A stretch of DNA of 64,000 nt from an uncultured Opitutia bacterium (GTDB lineage Bacteria; Verrucomicrobiota; Verrucomicrobiia; Opitutales; Opitutaceae). The position numbers and the translations under genes are program-made. The notes under the pieces are model-generated. The model searched no databases and was not told the origin of the DNA. It was given only the letters and a program-made list of their open reading frames with translations. Below are positions 16,629-25,227 of the stretch, one piece after another. The stretch is from NCBI GenBank assembly GCA_903862955.1, contig CAIPAH010000023.1, positions 186,001-250,000 of the forward strand. Direction: 5' to 3'. Each line of letters starts with the position of its first letter. The stretch's first letter is position 1.

Positions 16629-17666
16629 ATGATCCTCGCCCTGGAAAGCTCCTGCGACGAGACGGCTGTCGCGCTCTTCGACCCCGCCCGGGGCCTCGCG
16701 GGAGAGTGGGTGCACAGCCAGATCGCGCTGCACGAGCGTCACGGCGGCGTCGTCCCGGACCTGGCCACGCGCGAACACCTGCGGCACTTTGGGCCGCTGC
16801 TTGAGCGGGCCAAGGCCATGCCGGAATTTGCGCAGGTGTCGCACGTCGCCGTCACCAACGGACCCGGCCTCGCCGCGTGCCTAGCCATCGGGGTGGCGTC
16901 GGCCAAGGCAGTGGCTCTGGCCAAGCGGTTGCCGGTGGTCGGGGTGAATCACCTCCGCGGCCACGTCTGGTCACCTTTCATCGCGCTGCACGCGGAGGCG
17001 CGGGGCGAGTTTGCCGCGCGTCTCGACGAGTTGCTGCCTCATCTGGGCCTGATTGTTTCGGGAGGAAACACGCTGCTGTTCGCCCTCGACGCGAGACGCC
17101 GCGTGACCGTGTTGTCCAGCACGCGTGACGACGCGGCAGGCGAGGCCCTCGACAAGGGCGCCAAGTTGCTGGGACTGGGTTATCCCGGTGGTCCGCTGAT
17201 CGAGCGGCAGGCGCAATCCGGCCGGCCCGATGCCTACGATTTTCCGCGGGGCATCGGTCGTCGCGATGAGTTGGATTTCAGTTTCTCCGGGGTGAAAACC
17301 AGCCTGCGTTACCTGATCGAAAAGCTGTCCCCGGCCGAGGTGCAGGCCCGCCTGCCCGACCTGTGCGCCAGCTACCAGCAAGCCGTGATCGACGCGCTGG
17401 TGCGCAAGGCGCGTGTGGCGCTGGAACGGGGTGGGGACGGATTTCGCAGCCTCGGACTGTCGGGCGGGGTGGCGAACAACCGCTTGTTGCGGGCGACGCT
17501 GGAGACGGAGGCGAAGCGCAGTGGCATTCCGTTCCTCGCCGCCCAACCGCAGCACACGGGCGACAACGCGGGCATGATCGCGTTTGCGGCGTGGGCCGAC
17601 CCGGCGGGGACGGAGCGGACGGCGGGCTTCGACCTCCGGGTGGAGCCGAGCGCGGGCCTGGCCTGA
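16629..17666 (+). CDS. tsaD: tRNA N6-adenosine threonylcarbamoyltransferase
   Basis: A 345-residue protein with the ASKHA fold of TsaD: LALESSCDETAVAL at the N-terminus, the metal-binding pair H108 and H112 in NHLRGHV, SGGNTLLF, the D.GKGAKLLGLGYPGGP-like region and DFSFSGVKT, ending with PQHTGDNAGMIA. It transfers the threonylcarbamoyl group to A37 of ANN-decoding tRNAs together with TsaB, TsaE and TsaC, which are not in this window. Co-directional with ctpA and probably co-transcribed; it converges on rpoN with a 5-base gap. Confidence 0.96.
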   Translation: MILALESSCDETAVALFDPARGLAGEWVHSQIALHERHGGVVPDLATREHLRHFGPLLERAKAMPEFAQVSHVAVTNGPGLAACLAIGVASAKAVALAKRLPVVGVNHLRGHVWSPFIALHAEARGEFAARLDELLPHLGLIVSGGNTLLFALDARRRVTVLSSTRDDAAGEALDKGAKLLGLGYPGGPLIERQAQSGRPDAYDFPRGIGRRDELDFSFSGVKTSLRYLIEKLSPAEVQARLPDLCASYQQAVIDALVRKARVALERGGDGFRSLGLSGGVANNRLLRATLETEAKRSGIPFLAAQPQHTGDNAGMIAFAAWADPAGTERTAGFDLRVEPSAGLA

Positions 17667-17671
17667 CAAGC

Positions 17672-19156
17672 CTACTTGTAGTCGCGACGGAGATTGCTCG
17701 GTAGGATGCCGAGTTCCTCGCGGTATTTCGCGACGGTGCGGCGGGCGAGACTGAGGCCCTTTTCCTGCAGCTTGACGACGAGTTCCTGGTCACTCAGCGG
17801 CGCGCCCTTGTCCTCGATGGCGACGATGTCGGCCAGCATTTCCTTCACGCTGGTGTTGGAAACGGAGGCGCCGCTGTCGGCCTGGTAGCCGGTGGTGAAG
17901 AAGAATTTGAATTCGAATATGCCGTGGGGCGTCTTCATGTATTTGTTCGCGATGGCGCGGCTGACGGTCGTCTCGTGCACGCCCACGATGTCCGCGATCT
18001 GCGTCATGGTCAGCGGTTGCAGGTGCGACACGCCGTGTTCGAAGAACGGCGTCTGGGCCTTGATGATCTCGCGGGTGATGCGCTCGATCGTGCGCTGGCG
18101 CTGCTCGATGGAGTCGATGAGGAACTTGCCGGAGCGCATGCGCTCACGGAGATATTCGCGCTCGTCCTTGCTGAGCGTGCCCTTGGCGATGAGGTCGCGA
18201 TAGGTGCTGGAAATGCGGAGGCGCGGGATGTAGTCGCTGTTGAGGTGGATCTTCCACTCGTCGCCGTCCTTCTCGACGGTGACATCGGCCACCACGACGC
18301 GATTGTTGTCCTCGGCAAACCGCCGGCCGGGCGCGGGGTCGAGTTTGCTGATCTCCTCGATGGCGGCCTGCACGTCGTCCGCCGGCGCGCCGAGCTTGCG
18401 GGCCAGTTCCGGAATGCGGCGGCGGGACAGCAGCTCGAACTGGTCGCGGAGCATGCGGGCGGCCAGGGAATCGCCGCGGCCGCGCGCCGTGAGTTGGGCG
18501 AGCAGGCACTCGGCCAGGGTTTGGCTGCCGATGCCCGGCGGATCGAAGCTTTGGAGGAGTTTCAGTGCCTCGAGGACGGTCTCGTAGGGCAGGTTGGTTT
18601 GGAGCGCGATGTCGGCGGGCGGCTGCGCGAGATAACCGCGGTCGTCGAGATTGCCCACGAGCTGGCGTAGCGCTTCCAGCACCGGTGGGCCGAGTTCGTC
18701 CAGCGCCACCTGCTGCATCAGGTGCTCCTGCAGGGAAGTCTCGGTGGCGAGGGAATCGAAGAAATGCTGGCGCCGCTCGGCGTCCTCGGCCGAGTAGGGC
18801 TGCGAGCCGCCGGCGGTGGACATGTGGTCGCGCCAGTCCTGGTCGAGTTTCCCGAGGATCTCGAACTCCTTGCTGAAATCCATCTCCTCGCGGCGGTCGC
18901 CGGCGTCGGAGGGCGCCGTTTCGGGCGTCGCCTCGTCATCGCCCGTGGCCGCCGGTGTGTCGGGCTTGTCGATGCTCTCGCCGTCCATCGGCAGCTCCTC
19001 GAGCGTGGGATTGGACTGCAGTTCCTCCTGGATGACCGACCGCAGGTCGAGCGCGGCGACCTGCAGGATCTTCAGCGAATGCCGCAGCTGGGGCGCGAGA
19101 ACGAGTGACTGGGTCTGGCGCTGGCGGAGGTCGTGGCTAAATCCGGGCCCGCTCAT
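17672..19156 (-). CDS. rpoN: RNA polymerase sigma-54 factor
   Basis: A 494-residue protein. The N-terminal activator-interaction region is Gln/Leu rich (LRQRQTQSLVLAPQLRHSL), followed by an acidic variable stretch (about 55-110), the core-binding domain, the helix-turn-helix (VGVHETTVSRAIANKY) and the RpoN box ARRTVAKYRE near the C-terminus. Sigma-54 promoters need an AAA+ enhancer-binding activator; none is encoded here. The Ser/Thr kinase gene lies just upstream on the same strand (24-base gap), and the two may share a transcript. Confidence 0.96.
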   Translation of the reverse strand: MSGPGFSHDLRQRQTQSLVLAPQLRHSLKILQVAALDLRSVIQEELQSNPTLEELPMDGESIDKPDTPAATGDDEATPETAPSDAGDRREEMDFSKEFEILGKLDQDWRDHMSTAGGSQPYSAEDAERRQHFFDSLATETSLQEHLMQQVALDELGPPVLEALRQLVGNLDDRGYLAQPPADIALQTNLPYETVLEALKLLQSFDPPGIGSQTLAECLLAQLTARGRGDSLAARMLRDQFELLSRRRIPELARKLGAPADDVQAAIEEISKLDPAPGRRFAEDNNRVVVADVTVEKDGDEWKIHLNSDYIPRLRISSTYRDLIAKGTLSKDEREYLRERMRSGKFLIDSIEQRQRTIERITREIIKAQTPFFEHGVSHLQPLTMTQIADIVGVHETTVSRAIANKYMKTPHGIFEFKFFFTTGYQADSGASVSNTSVKEMLADIVAIEDKGAPLSDQELVVKLQEKGLSLARRTVAKYREELGILPSNLRRDYK

Positions 19157-19180
19157 GTACTGGATGAAGTCTGGCGGTTA

Positions 19181-20215
19181 TCATCGCAGGGGCGTGGGGT
19201 ACGGGGGACGGGAAGAAACCGAGGTGCCGCCGAGTACGGTCACGCCAAGCAGCTCCTTGAGGTAAACTCCGAGCTTCTCGTTCGTGGGGCCGTAGCCGTC
19301 GCTGTAAAGATACATTTCCAAGTCCGTGAGCATCGCGAAGGCCGATTGGTAGCGCTGGTCGCGGTCGCGTGTGAGCGCCTTCTGGATGATGGCTTCGAGC
19401 TTGGGGTTGATGTCCGGGCGCAGTTTCGAGAACTGCGGGATGGGCATCGAGAGGATGTTGCGGCGGGACTGCGCGCGGTCCACCGAGCGGAAGATGTTTT
19501 TCCCGAGGAGGAGCTCGGTGAGCACGATGCCGAGGGGGAAGAGGTCGGCGCGGGCGTCGGTCACCGCGTAGTTGGCCTGCTCGGGTGAGAGGTATTCATC
19601 CTTGCCCGCGATCACCTTGCCTTCCTCGTTATACATCAGGTCCAGGGCCTTCGCGATGCCAAAGTCGGTGAGCTTCACGTCGCCCTCGTGGGCCATGAGG
19701 ACGTTCTTCGGGCCGATGTCGCGGTGGACGATGTTGAGGTGCCGGCCCTCGCGGTCGGTCTTCTGGTGGGCGTAGGCGAGGCCGCGGGCGACGCGCGAGA
19801 CGATGAAGGCGGCGAGATCGACGGGGATCTGCTTGTTGCGCTCGCGGTGCTTGTCGATGAAGACCTCGAGGTTCACGCCCTGCACGAACTCCATCACCAT
19901 GAAATACTGTCCGCCGACCTGGCCGAGGTGATAGGTCTGGACGATGTTGGTGTGGATCAAGTCCGCCACGAGCCGGGCTTCGCCGATGAAATTCTTCTGG
20001 AATTCCTCGATCGCGGAGAACTCCTCGCGGATCAACTTGACGGCGACAACCTTCCTGAAGTTGCCCACGCCGAGCTGGACGGCCTCATACACGACACCCA
20101 TGCCGCCCTCCGCCAGCTTGCGGAGCATCTCGTAATGAATCTCGTTGAAGAGGTGTTTGATGGACGCCACGACCTGCGAGGAAAAGCGCGGCGGGGTGCA
20201 CTGGCAAGTGTGCAT
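19181..20215 (-). CDS. Cytosolic serine/threonine protein kinase (Hanks type)
   Basis: A 344-residue protein with a full kinase fold and no membrane segment. The Gly-rich loop is [12 protein letters not shown] (34-45), the VAVK Lys is K60, the catalytic loop HRDIGPKN has D166, the DFG Asp is D184 and the activation segment ends YLSPEQA. In the catalytic loop the usual Lys after D is replaced by Gly, a variation also found as HRDVSPxN in bacterial kinases, so activity is still plausible. About 60 residues follow the kinase domain without a known sensor. It is upstream of rpoN. Confidence 0.85.
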   Translation of the reverse strand: MHTCQCTPPRFSSQVVASIKHLFNEIHYEMLRKLAEGGMGVVYEAVQLGVGNFRKVVAVKLIREEFSAIEEFQKNFIGEARLVADLIHTNIVQTYHLGQVGGQYFMVMEFVQGVNLEVFIDKHRERNKQIPVDLAAFIVSRVARGLAYAHQKTDREGRHLNIVHRDIGPKNVLMAHEGDVKLTDFGIAKALDLMYNEEGKVIAGKDEYLSPEQANYAVTDARADLFPLGIVLTELLLGKNIFRSVDRAQSRRNILSMPIPQFSKLRPDINPKLEAIIQKALTRDRDQRYQSAFAMLTDLEMYLYSDGYGPTNEKLGVYLKELLGVTVLGGTSVSSRPPYPTPLR

Positions 20216-20249
20216 TCAGAATTCGGCGCGGAATCTGCTGTGCGGATAT

Positions 20250-20277
20250 TTGACAGTCGGGATTCCGAAACTACGGT
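20250..20277 (+). promoter_or_regulatory. Candidate sigma-70 promoter of erpA
   Basis: TTGACA (20250-20255), a 16-base spacer and TACGGT (20272-20277). The expected start of transcription falls at or next to the erpA ATG at 20284, and no Shine-Dalgarno sequence is visible, so the mRNA may be leaderless. Confidence 0.42.
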
Positions 20278-20283
20278 GCGGGC

Positions 20284-20601
20284 ATGATCACCCTTTCCGC
20301 CCGCGCCGCCGATCGCGTGCGCGTCATGCAAGCCGAGCTCGACGCGCCGGCGAAGCGCCTGCGCGTCTTTGTCGAGACGGGCGGCTGCTCGGGTTTCCAG
20401 TATGGCATGTCCTTCGACGAGCGAAAGGACGGGGATGCGGAACTGGAAAGCGAAGGCGTGCAGTTCCTCGTGGATCCCTCGAGCCTGGCCTACCTCGACG
20501 GCTCGGCGATCGATTTTGACGACGGCCTGCACGGCAAGGGCTTTGCCATCAATAATCCGCAGGCGCAGAGCACCTGCGGTTGCGGCAAGTCCTTCAACTG
20601 A
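20284..20601 (+). CDS. A-type iron-sulfur cluster carrier/insertion protein (IscA/ErpA/SufA family)
   Basis: A 105-residue protein of the HesB/IscA type: one Cys in GGCSGFQY (C35) and the C-terminal C98-G-C100 pair in STCGCGKSF. These three Cys bind a [2Fe-2S]/[4Fe-4S] cluster or iron for delivery to target proteins. The stand-alone setting, away from an isc or suf operon, fits ErpA best, but the members cannot be separated with certainty. The 3' end overlaps the convergent ubiE gene by 8 bases. Confidence 0.92.
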   Translation: MITLSARAADRVRVMQAELDAPAKRLRVFVETGGCSGFQYGMSFDERKDGDAELESEGVQFLVDPSSLAYLDGSAIDFDDGLHGKGFAINNPQAQSTCGCGKSFN

Positions 20602-21316
20602 CGGACGCCGCGGCCGATTTGGTCGCTTCGTGGAGGGCGACGGTGCCGAAAGTCAGGCCGCGGGCGTTGACCTCGGCAAAACCCGCCTGGCGAATTTCCG
20701 CCGCGAGGGCGTCGCGGGCGGGAAACTGCTCGATGGTTTCATTGAGATAGACGTAGGCGGCGCGATCGCCCGTGATGAGCCCGGCGATGCGGGGCAGCAC
20801 GCGGCGGAGATAAAAGAAGTAGAACGGGCGCAGCCACGCTTGCGGCTGGGAAAACTCGAGCACAAACAGCCGCCCGCCCGGGCGCAGCACGCGCAGCATC
20901 TCGCGCAGCGAGCGGTCCCGGTCCGCCATGTTGCGCAGGCCGAAGGAAATCGTGACGGCATCAAAGCTGGCATCGGGCACCGGCAGCGCCAGGCCATCGC
21001 CCTGCTGAAATTCGAGGTTGGCTTGGCTCGCGACGGGCAGGGCGGATTTCTTCACATTGGCCTGATCCAGCATGGGTTGGCAAAAATCCATCCCGACAAT
21101 TCGCGTCCCGGGCGCTAATCCCCGCCGCAGGGCAAAAGCCACGTCACCGCTCCCGGTGGCCAAATCGAGCACGGCGGACGGCGAAATTCGGTTCACCGCC
21201 CTCACCAGCGTGCGGCGCCAGCCGTAGTCCAAACCCAAGCTTAGCAAGTGATTGGCCAAGTCATACCTCCCGGCGATCCGGGCGAACATGGAGTTGACTG
21301 CGACAGGGTCAGGCAT
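20594..21316 (-). CDS. ubiE: Demethylmenaquinone/ubiquinone C-methyltransferase
   Basis: A 240-residue SAM methyltransferase with the UbiE/MenG signatures FARIAGRYDLANHLLSLG, the SAM loop DLATGSGDVA, GMDFCQPML and SFGLRNMADR. It methylates the quinone ring (2-demethylmenaquinone to menaquinone); with alternative complex III in the same window, menaquinone is the likelier product. It converges on erpA with an 8-base overlap of coding ends. Confidence 0.93.
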   Translation of the reverse strand: MPDPVAVNSMFARIAGRYDLANHLLSLGLDYGWRRTLVRAVNRISPSAVLDLATGSGDVAFALRRGLAPGTRIVGMDFCQPMLDQANVKKSALPVASQANLEFQQGDGLALPVPDASFDAVTISFGLRNMADRDRSLREMLRVLRPGGRLFVLEFSQPQAWLRPFYFFYLRRVLPRIAGLITGDRAAYVYLNETIEQFPARDALAAEIRQAGFAEVNARGLTFGTVALHEATKSAAASVS

Positions 21317-21358
21317 GGGAGGGTTTGGGAGGATAGATATTAATCACACCCATAATAG

Positions 21359-21388
21359 TTGACGCAATTGCACATCTGCGAGTAATTT
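21359..21388 (+). promoter_or_regulatory. Candidate sigma-70 promoter of the HU/IHF-like gene
   Basis: TTGACG (21359-21364), an 18-base spacer and TAATTT (21383-21388) in the only AT-rich gap nearby. A ribosome site AGGAAA stands shortly before the ATG at 21431. Confidence 0.5.
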
Positions 21389-21430
21389 AGGGCTGTCGGT
21401 AAGGCTTTTGACGAACGAAAGGAAATCCCA

Positions 21431-21751
21431 ATGTCCACCAATCTAACCAAGCGAGAGATCGTTTTGGAAATCTACAAGAAGACCAGTTTCCCCCAGAAGC
21501 AGGTCGTCGAGACCGTTCAGCTCACGCTGGACATCATCCAAAAAGCGCTAGCTGACGGCCGCAACGTTGAGTTACGCAATTTTGGCGTCCTTGAAGTGCA
21601 GGTTCGCAAGGCCCGTATTGGCCGCAACCCTAACAAGCCCGAGGCGGAAGTCGTGATCCCCCAGCGGGCGGTCGTGAAGTTCAAGTCCGGCAAGATTCTC
21701 AAGCAACAGCTTAAGAAGCTCGACCTTGCAAAGTTGCTGCCCGGGCCCTGA
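21431..21751 (+). CDS. HU/IHF-family DNA-binding protein
   Basis: A 106-residue basic protein of the bacterial histone-like family: N-terminal LTKREIVLEIYKKT helix, VELRNFGVLEV and the beta-arm motif RKARIGRNPNKPEAEV, where the Asn-Pro pair intercalates into DNA. An extra ~15 residue Leu/Lys-rich C-terminal tail is present compared with HU (~90 aa). It bends and compacts DNA. Single-gene unit with a visible promoter and terminator. It cannot be told whether it works as a homodimer or with a partner subunit. Confidence 0.92.
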   Translation: MSTNLTKREIVLEIYKKTSFPQKQVVETVQLTLDIIQKALADGRNVELRNFGVLEVQVRKARIGRNPNKPEAEVVIPQRAVVKFKSGKILKQQLKKLDLAKLLPGP

Positions 21752-21776
21752 GGTCGACTTCAGTCTGCAGTGAACG

Positions 21777-21801
21777 AGGCCGGGTTAAACCCGGCCTTTT
21801 T
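21777..21801 (+). terminator. Terminator after the HU/IHF-like gene
   Basis: A 7-8 bp stem (GGCCGGG / CCCGGCC plus outer A-T) with a 5-nt loop (TTAAA) and five T. Confidence 0.9.
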
Positions 21802-21860
21802 GCTGGACGGATGAATATTTGCATCGCCCTGCCTCGGCGGGATTCGCCATTTTGCCCCTG

Positions 21861-23177
21861 ATGGCCACGTTCCAGTCACTGCCCGGGTTCCGCGAGTTCT
21901 ATCCCGACGAGTTTGCCCGTCGAAAGCACATCTTCGACCTCTGGCGCCGCGCCGCCCACGCGTTTGGCTTTGCGGAATACGACGCCCCGGTGCTCGAGCC
22001 GCTCGAGCTCTACAAGGCCAAGTCCGGCGACGAGATCGAGGGCCAGCTTTTCAGTTTCACCGACAAGGGCGGCCGGGAGGTTGCGCTGCGTCCGGAAATG
22101 ACGCCAACCGTCTGCCGGCTGGTGGGCGCCAAAGCCAGTGCGCTGAAGCGGCCCGTCAAGTGGTTCAACATCGGGGAATTCTACCGCTACGAACGCATGC
22201 AGAAAGGACGCGACCGCGCGTTCCGCCAGCTCAACGTCGACATTTTTGGCGAGGCCGGCCCCGAGGCGGAGATCGAGCTCATCGCCTTGCTGACGCAATG
22301 CCTGGGCGCGTTCGGCCTGACCGACCAGGATTTCTATGTTCGCATCAGCGACCGCAACCTGTGGTTTTTTTACCTTGAGGCGCTCGGCTTGGACCAGGCG
22401 CGGGTGCGGGCGATGCTCGTTGCCGTCGACAAGTTCGAAAAATACGGCGACGACGCCTTCAAAGGCTATGCGGAACAATTCGGCGCCCTCGATGCCGAGC
22501 TAAAAGCCAAGGTGCTGGCGTTCCTGCAGATCAAGGATTTCGAGTCACTCGAGCGCACGCTGGGTTCGCTGCCGCACGAAAAAATCGTGGCGCGCCTCGC
22601 GGACTGGAAGAAGCTGCTGGGCGGCCTGGACGCGATGGGCCTCAGCCGCTACATCGCGGTGGATTTGGGCGTGGTCCGCGGATTGGCCTACTACACCGGA
22701 TTTGTGTTCGAGGCCTTCGACCGGAAAGGCGAGTTGCGGGCGCTGGCGGGCGGCGGACGCTACGACGACTTGGTGGAGAAACTCGGCGGACCGGCGCTGC
22801 CGGCGGTGGGTTTTGCAATCGGGGACGTCACGACGGCGCTGCTGCTGGAACAGCGCGGCAAGATGCCGAACTTCGTTCAAGGCCCCGACGTGTATTGCGT
22901 GATCGGCGGCGAGGCCGGCCGGCGGGCGGCGTTCGCGGACATCCATCCGCTGCGCGCGGCCGGATTCCGCGTCGACTACCCGCTGAAGGACGTCGCCTTC
23001 GGCAAACAATTCAAGCTGGCGGCGGACTCGGGCGCAAAGCTCGCCCTGATTTACGGCGACGACGAACTCGCCAAGGGCGTCGTGAAGATTCGCGATCTCG
23101 GCGATCGGACGGAACACGAGGTGGCGCGGGCGGACGTGCAGGCGACCGTGCGCTCCGTCCTCAGCGGCGGAACGTGA
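21861..23177 (+). CDS. hisS: Histidyl-tRNA synthetase
   Basis: A 438-residue class II synthetase. Motif 2 region FNIGEFYRYERMQKGR and the histidine-specific signatures GLAYYTGFVFE and LAGGGRYDDL are present; a C-terminal anticodon-binding domain follows (about residues 330-435). Start set at MATFQSLPGFREFYPDE; an in-frame upstream ATG at 21819 would add 14 residues not expected in the family. Charges tRNA-His. The stop overlaps the GTG start of the YCII gene. Confidence 0.96.
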   Translation: MATFQSLPGFREFYPDEFARRKHIFDLWRRAAHAFGFAEYDAPVLEPLELYKAKSGDEIEGQLFSFTDKGGREVALRPEMTPTVCRLVGAKASALKRPVKWFNIGEFYRYERMQKGRDRAFRQLNVDIFGEAGPEAEIELIALLTQCLGAFGLTDQDFYVRISDRNLWFFYLEALGLDQARVRAMLVAVDKFEKYGDDAFKGYAEQFGALDAELKAKVLAFLQIKDFESLERTLGSLPHEKIVARLADWKKLLGGLDAMGLSRYIAVDLGVVRGLAYYTGFVFEAFDRKGELRALAGGGRYDDLVEKLGGPALPAVGFAIGDVTTALLLEQRGKMPNFVQGPDVYCVIGGEAGRRAAFADIHPLRAAGFRVDYPLKDVAFGKQFKLAADSGAKLALIYGDDELAKGVVKIRDLGDRTEHEVARADVQATVRSVLSGGT

Positions 23178-23473
23178 AGACGTATTTTTTCAAGCTGATC
23201 CCGCCGCGGCGCACGTTTCCCGGCGACATGACTCCGGCGGAGGCGAAGTTGATGCAGGAACACGCGGCCTATTGGCGCGCGCAACTGGCGAAGGACCTTG
23301 CGATCGTGCTGGGTCCGGTGATGGACCCGGCGGGAGCCTACGGCATCGGGGTGATTCGCGCCACGGATGACGCCCATGCTCGCGAGCTGGCGGAGGCGGA
23401 TCCCGTGGTGCGAGCTGGCGTCGGCTTCCGGATCGAACTGCACCCGATGGCCAGCGCGCTTGTTCGCGCCTGA
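23174..23473 (+). CDS. YCII-related domain protein
   Basis: A 99-residue protein read from the GTG overlapping the hisS stop (GTGA). It has the YCII pattern: FKLIPPR, MTPAEAKLMQEHAAYW, a GPV.D..G.YGIGV strand and an ARELAEADPVVRAGVGFRIELHP C-terminal half, with the conserved Asp-Pro pair. YCII proteins have a ferredoxin-like fold and putative active-site His/Asp; cellular function is unknown. Translation is probably coupled to hisS. Confidence 0.75.
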   Translation: MKTYFFKLIPPRRTFPGDMTPAEAKLMQEHAAYWRAQLAKDLAIVLGPVMDPAGAYGIGVIRATDDAHARELAEADPVVRAGVGFRIELHPMASALVRA

Positions 23474-23505
23474 CGATTCGCAGGGCGGCGGCGGCCGCGG
23501 GCCAA

Positions 23506-23934
23506 TCAGGCTTTCCGGCGCCGGGAGAGATCGCGCGGACCGAACGCCGCGGGCAGCAGGCGGTCGAGGGTGGTTTCGCTCCGCTCGGCCGAGTTGCAAA
23601 CGCTGAGGATGAGCGCCGTGGGGCCGAATTCATTGATCACCTGGCGGCAAGCGCCGCAGGGCGACGTGGTGGTCTTAGTCGGCGTGTAGACCGCGACGGC
23701 CTTGACGGAGCGTTCACCGGCGGCGATCGCGGAAAAGATGGCCGTGCGTTCAGCGCAGTTGCAGAGGCCGTAGGAGGCGTTCTCAACGTTGGTGCCGGTG
23801 TAGACCTTGCCCGAACCCGCGAGGACGGCGGCGCCCACGCGAAACTTGGAATAGGGTGAATACGACGCCTTTGCGGCGGCGCGCGCGGCTTTCTCGAGCC
23901 GACGACAGAGGGGGGCGGGAATTTTGGCCGGCAT
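23506..23934 (-). CDS. cdd: Cytidine deaminase
   Basis: A 142-residue tetrameric-type enzyme. Zinc ligands C60, C93 and C96 and proton-shuttle E62 are in NASYGLCNCAERTA and SPCGACRQVI; the SPYSKFRVGAAV N-terminal segment is typical. Converts cytidine and deoxycytidine to uridine and deoxyuridine for pyrimidine salvage. Its start borders a long inverted repeat separating it from kbl. Confidence 0.95.
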   Translation of the reverse strand: MPAKIPAPLCRRLEKAARAAAKASYSPYSKFRVGAAVLAGSGKVYTGTNVENASYGLCNCAERTAIFSAIAAGERSVKAVAVYTPTKTTTSPCGACRQVINEFGPTALILSVCNSAERSETTLDRLLPAAFGPRDLSRRRKA

Positions 23935-23946
23935 GATCAGGACTCT

Positions 23947-24026
23947 GTCATTCTGAGCGCAGCGAAGAATCCAGTGCGAGCCAGTTCGCCATGTCCAAGT
24001 GGATTCTTCGCTGCGCTCAAAATGAC
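23947..24026. repeat. 80-bp inverted-repeat (hairpin) element between kbl and cdd
   Basis: Two 26-base arms (23947-23972 and 24001-24026) match as inverted repeats at 25 of 26 positions, separated by 28 bases. The right arm ends 7 bases from the kbl stop, so both minus-strand genes are close. It looks like a REP- or MITE-type palindromic element; no coding potential. Confidence 0.8.
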
Positions 24027-24032
24027 GGCGGC

Positions 24033-25223
24033 TCAGAGCCCAAGCTCTTGCTTAACCTCGGCAAAAGCCTTGATCGCGAAGTCGAGATCCTCGCGGCTGT
24101 GCGCGGCGCTGACCTGCGTGCGGATGCGGGCGGTGCCCTGGGGCACGACCGGGTAGAAGAACCCGATGACGTAGATGCCTTTCTCCAACATCTTCGCGGC
24201 GAATTTCTGCGACAGCGCGGCGTCGCCGAGCATCACCGGCACGATAGGGTGGGTGCCGGGCCGGATCGTCAGGCCGGCCTTCGTCAGGCCCGCGCGGAAA
24301 TACTGCGTGCTGGCCTCCAACTTGTCGCGTAACGCGGTCGACCGGGAAATCAGGTCGAGCGTGGTGATGGAGGCGGCGGCGATGACCGGCGCGAGCGTGT
24401 TGGAGAAAAGATACGGGCGGGAACGCTGGCGCAGCAGGTCGATGATCTCTTTCTTTCCGCTGGCATAGCCGCCGCTGGCGCCGCCGAGGGCCTTGCCGAG
24501 CGTACCGGTGATGAGGTCGATCCGGCCCATGACGCCGCAGTGTTCGTGCGTGCCGCGGCCGGTTTTGCCCATGAAGCCAACGGCGTGGCTGTCGTCCACC
24601 ATGACGAGTGCGCCGTATTTGTCCGCGAGGTCGCAGATCGCTTTCAAGTTCGCGATGAAGCCGTCCATCGAGAACACGCCGTCGGTCGCGATCAGCTTGA
24701 AGCGGGCCTTGGCGGCGTCGGCTTCCTTCAGCTTGGCCTCGAGGTCGGCCATGTCGTTGTTCTTGTAACGATAGCGCTGGGCCTTGCAGAGGCGGATGCC
24801 GTCGATGATGGAGGCGTGATTGAGCTCGTCGCTGATGACGGCGTCCTCGGCGCCGAGGAGCGTTTCGAACACGCCGCCATTCGCGTCGAAGCACGAGCCA
24901 TAGAGAATCGTGTCCTCGGTGCCAAGGAACGCGCTGAGCCGGGCCTCCAGTTCCTTGTGGATCTGCTGCGTGCCGCAAATGAAGCGGACCGACGAAAGCC
25001 CGTAACCCCAGCGGTCGAGCGCGTTGCGCGCGGCGGCGATGATCTCCGGGTTGTCGCCGAGCCCGAGATAGTTGTTGGCGCAGAAGTTGAGGACCTTCGC
25101 CCCGCCCGTGACCGTGATGTGGGCGCTCTGCGGCGTGGTGATGACGCGCTCGCGCTTGAACAGGCCGGCGGACTCGATGTCGGCGAGCGTCTTCTGGACG
25201 TGGGCGAGGTAGGCGGGCGTCAT
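24033..25223 (-). CDS. kbl: Glycine C-acetyltransferase (2-amino-3-ketobutyrate CoA ligase)
   Basis: A 396-residue alpha-oxoamine synthase with PLP lysine in [15 protein letters not shown] and the substrate segment [13 protein letters not shown]. It cleaves 2-amino-3-ketobutyrate with CoA to glycine and acetyl-CoA. BioF and ALAS share this fold, but the gene is 4 bases downstream of tdh and the sequence has Kbl features ([20 protein letters not shown]). With tdh it forms the threonine-to-glycine pathway. Confidence 0.95.
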   Translation of the reverse strand: MTPAYLAHVQKTLADIESAGLFKRERVITTPQSAHITVTGGAKVLNFCANNYLGLGDNPEIIAAARNALDRWGYGLSSVRFICGTQQIHKELEARLSAFLGTEDTILYGSCFDANGGVFETLLGAEDAVISDELNHASIIDGIRLCKAQRYRYKNNDMADLEAKLKEADAAKARFKLIATDGVFSMDGFIANLKAICDLADKYGALVMVDDSHAVGFMGKTGRGTHEHCGVMGRIDLITGTLGKALGGASGGYASGKKEIIDLLRQRSRPYLFSNTLAPVIAAASITTLDLISRSTALRDKLEASTQYFRAGLTKAGLTIRPGTHPIVPVMLGDAALSQKFAAKMLEKGIYVIGFFYPVVPQGTARIRTQVSAAHSREDLDFAIKAFAEVKQELGL

Positions 25224-25227
25224 GGCG

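Noticed and set aside
15419-16804. Overlapping plus-strand frame of 461 codons
   Set aside because: Out-of-frame reading of ctpA and the start of tsaD; Arg/Gly/Pro-rich and without motifs.
19661-19760. Kinase catalytic loop HRDIGPKN as a sign of a pseudokinase
   Set aside because: The catalytic Asp, the VAVK Lys and the DFG Asp are all present, and Lys-lacking loops of this kind occur in many bacterial kinases, so inactivity is not supported.
24033-25223. BioF (8-amino-7-oxononanoate synthase) as the identity of the kbl gene
   Set aside because: The fold is shared, but the gene is 4 bases from tdh, the normal partner of Kbl.
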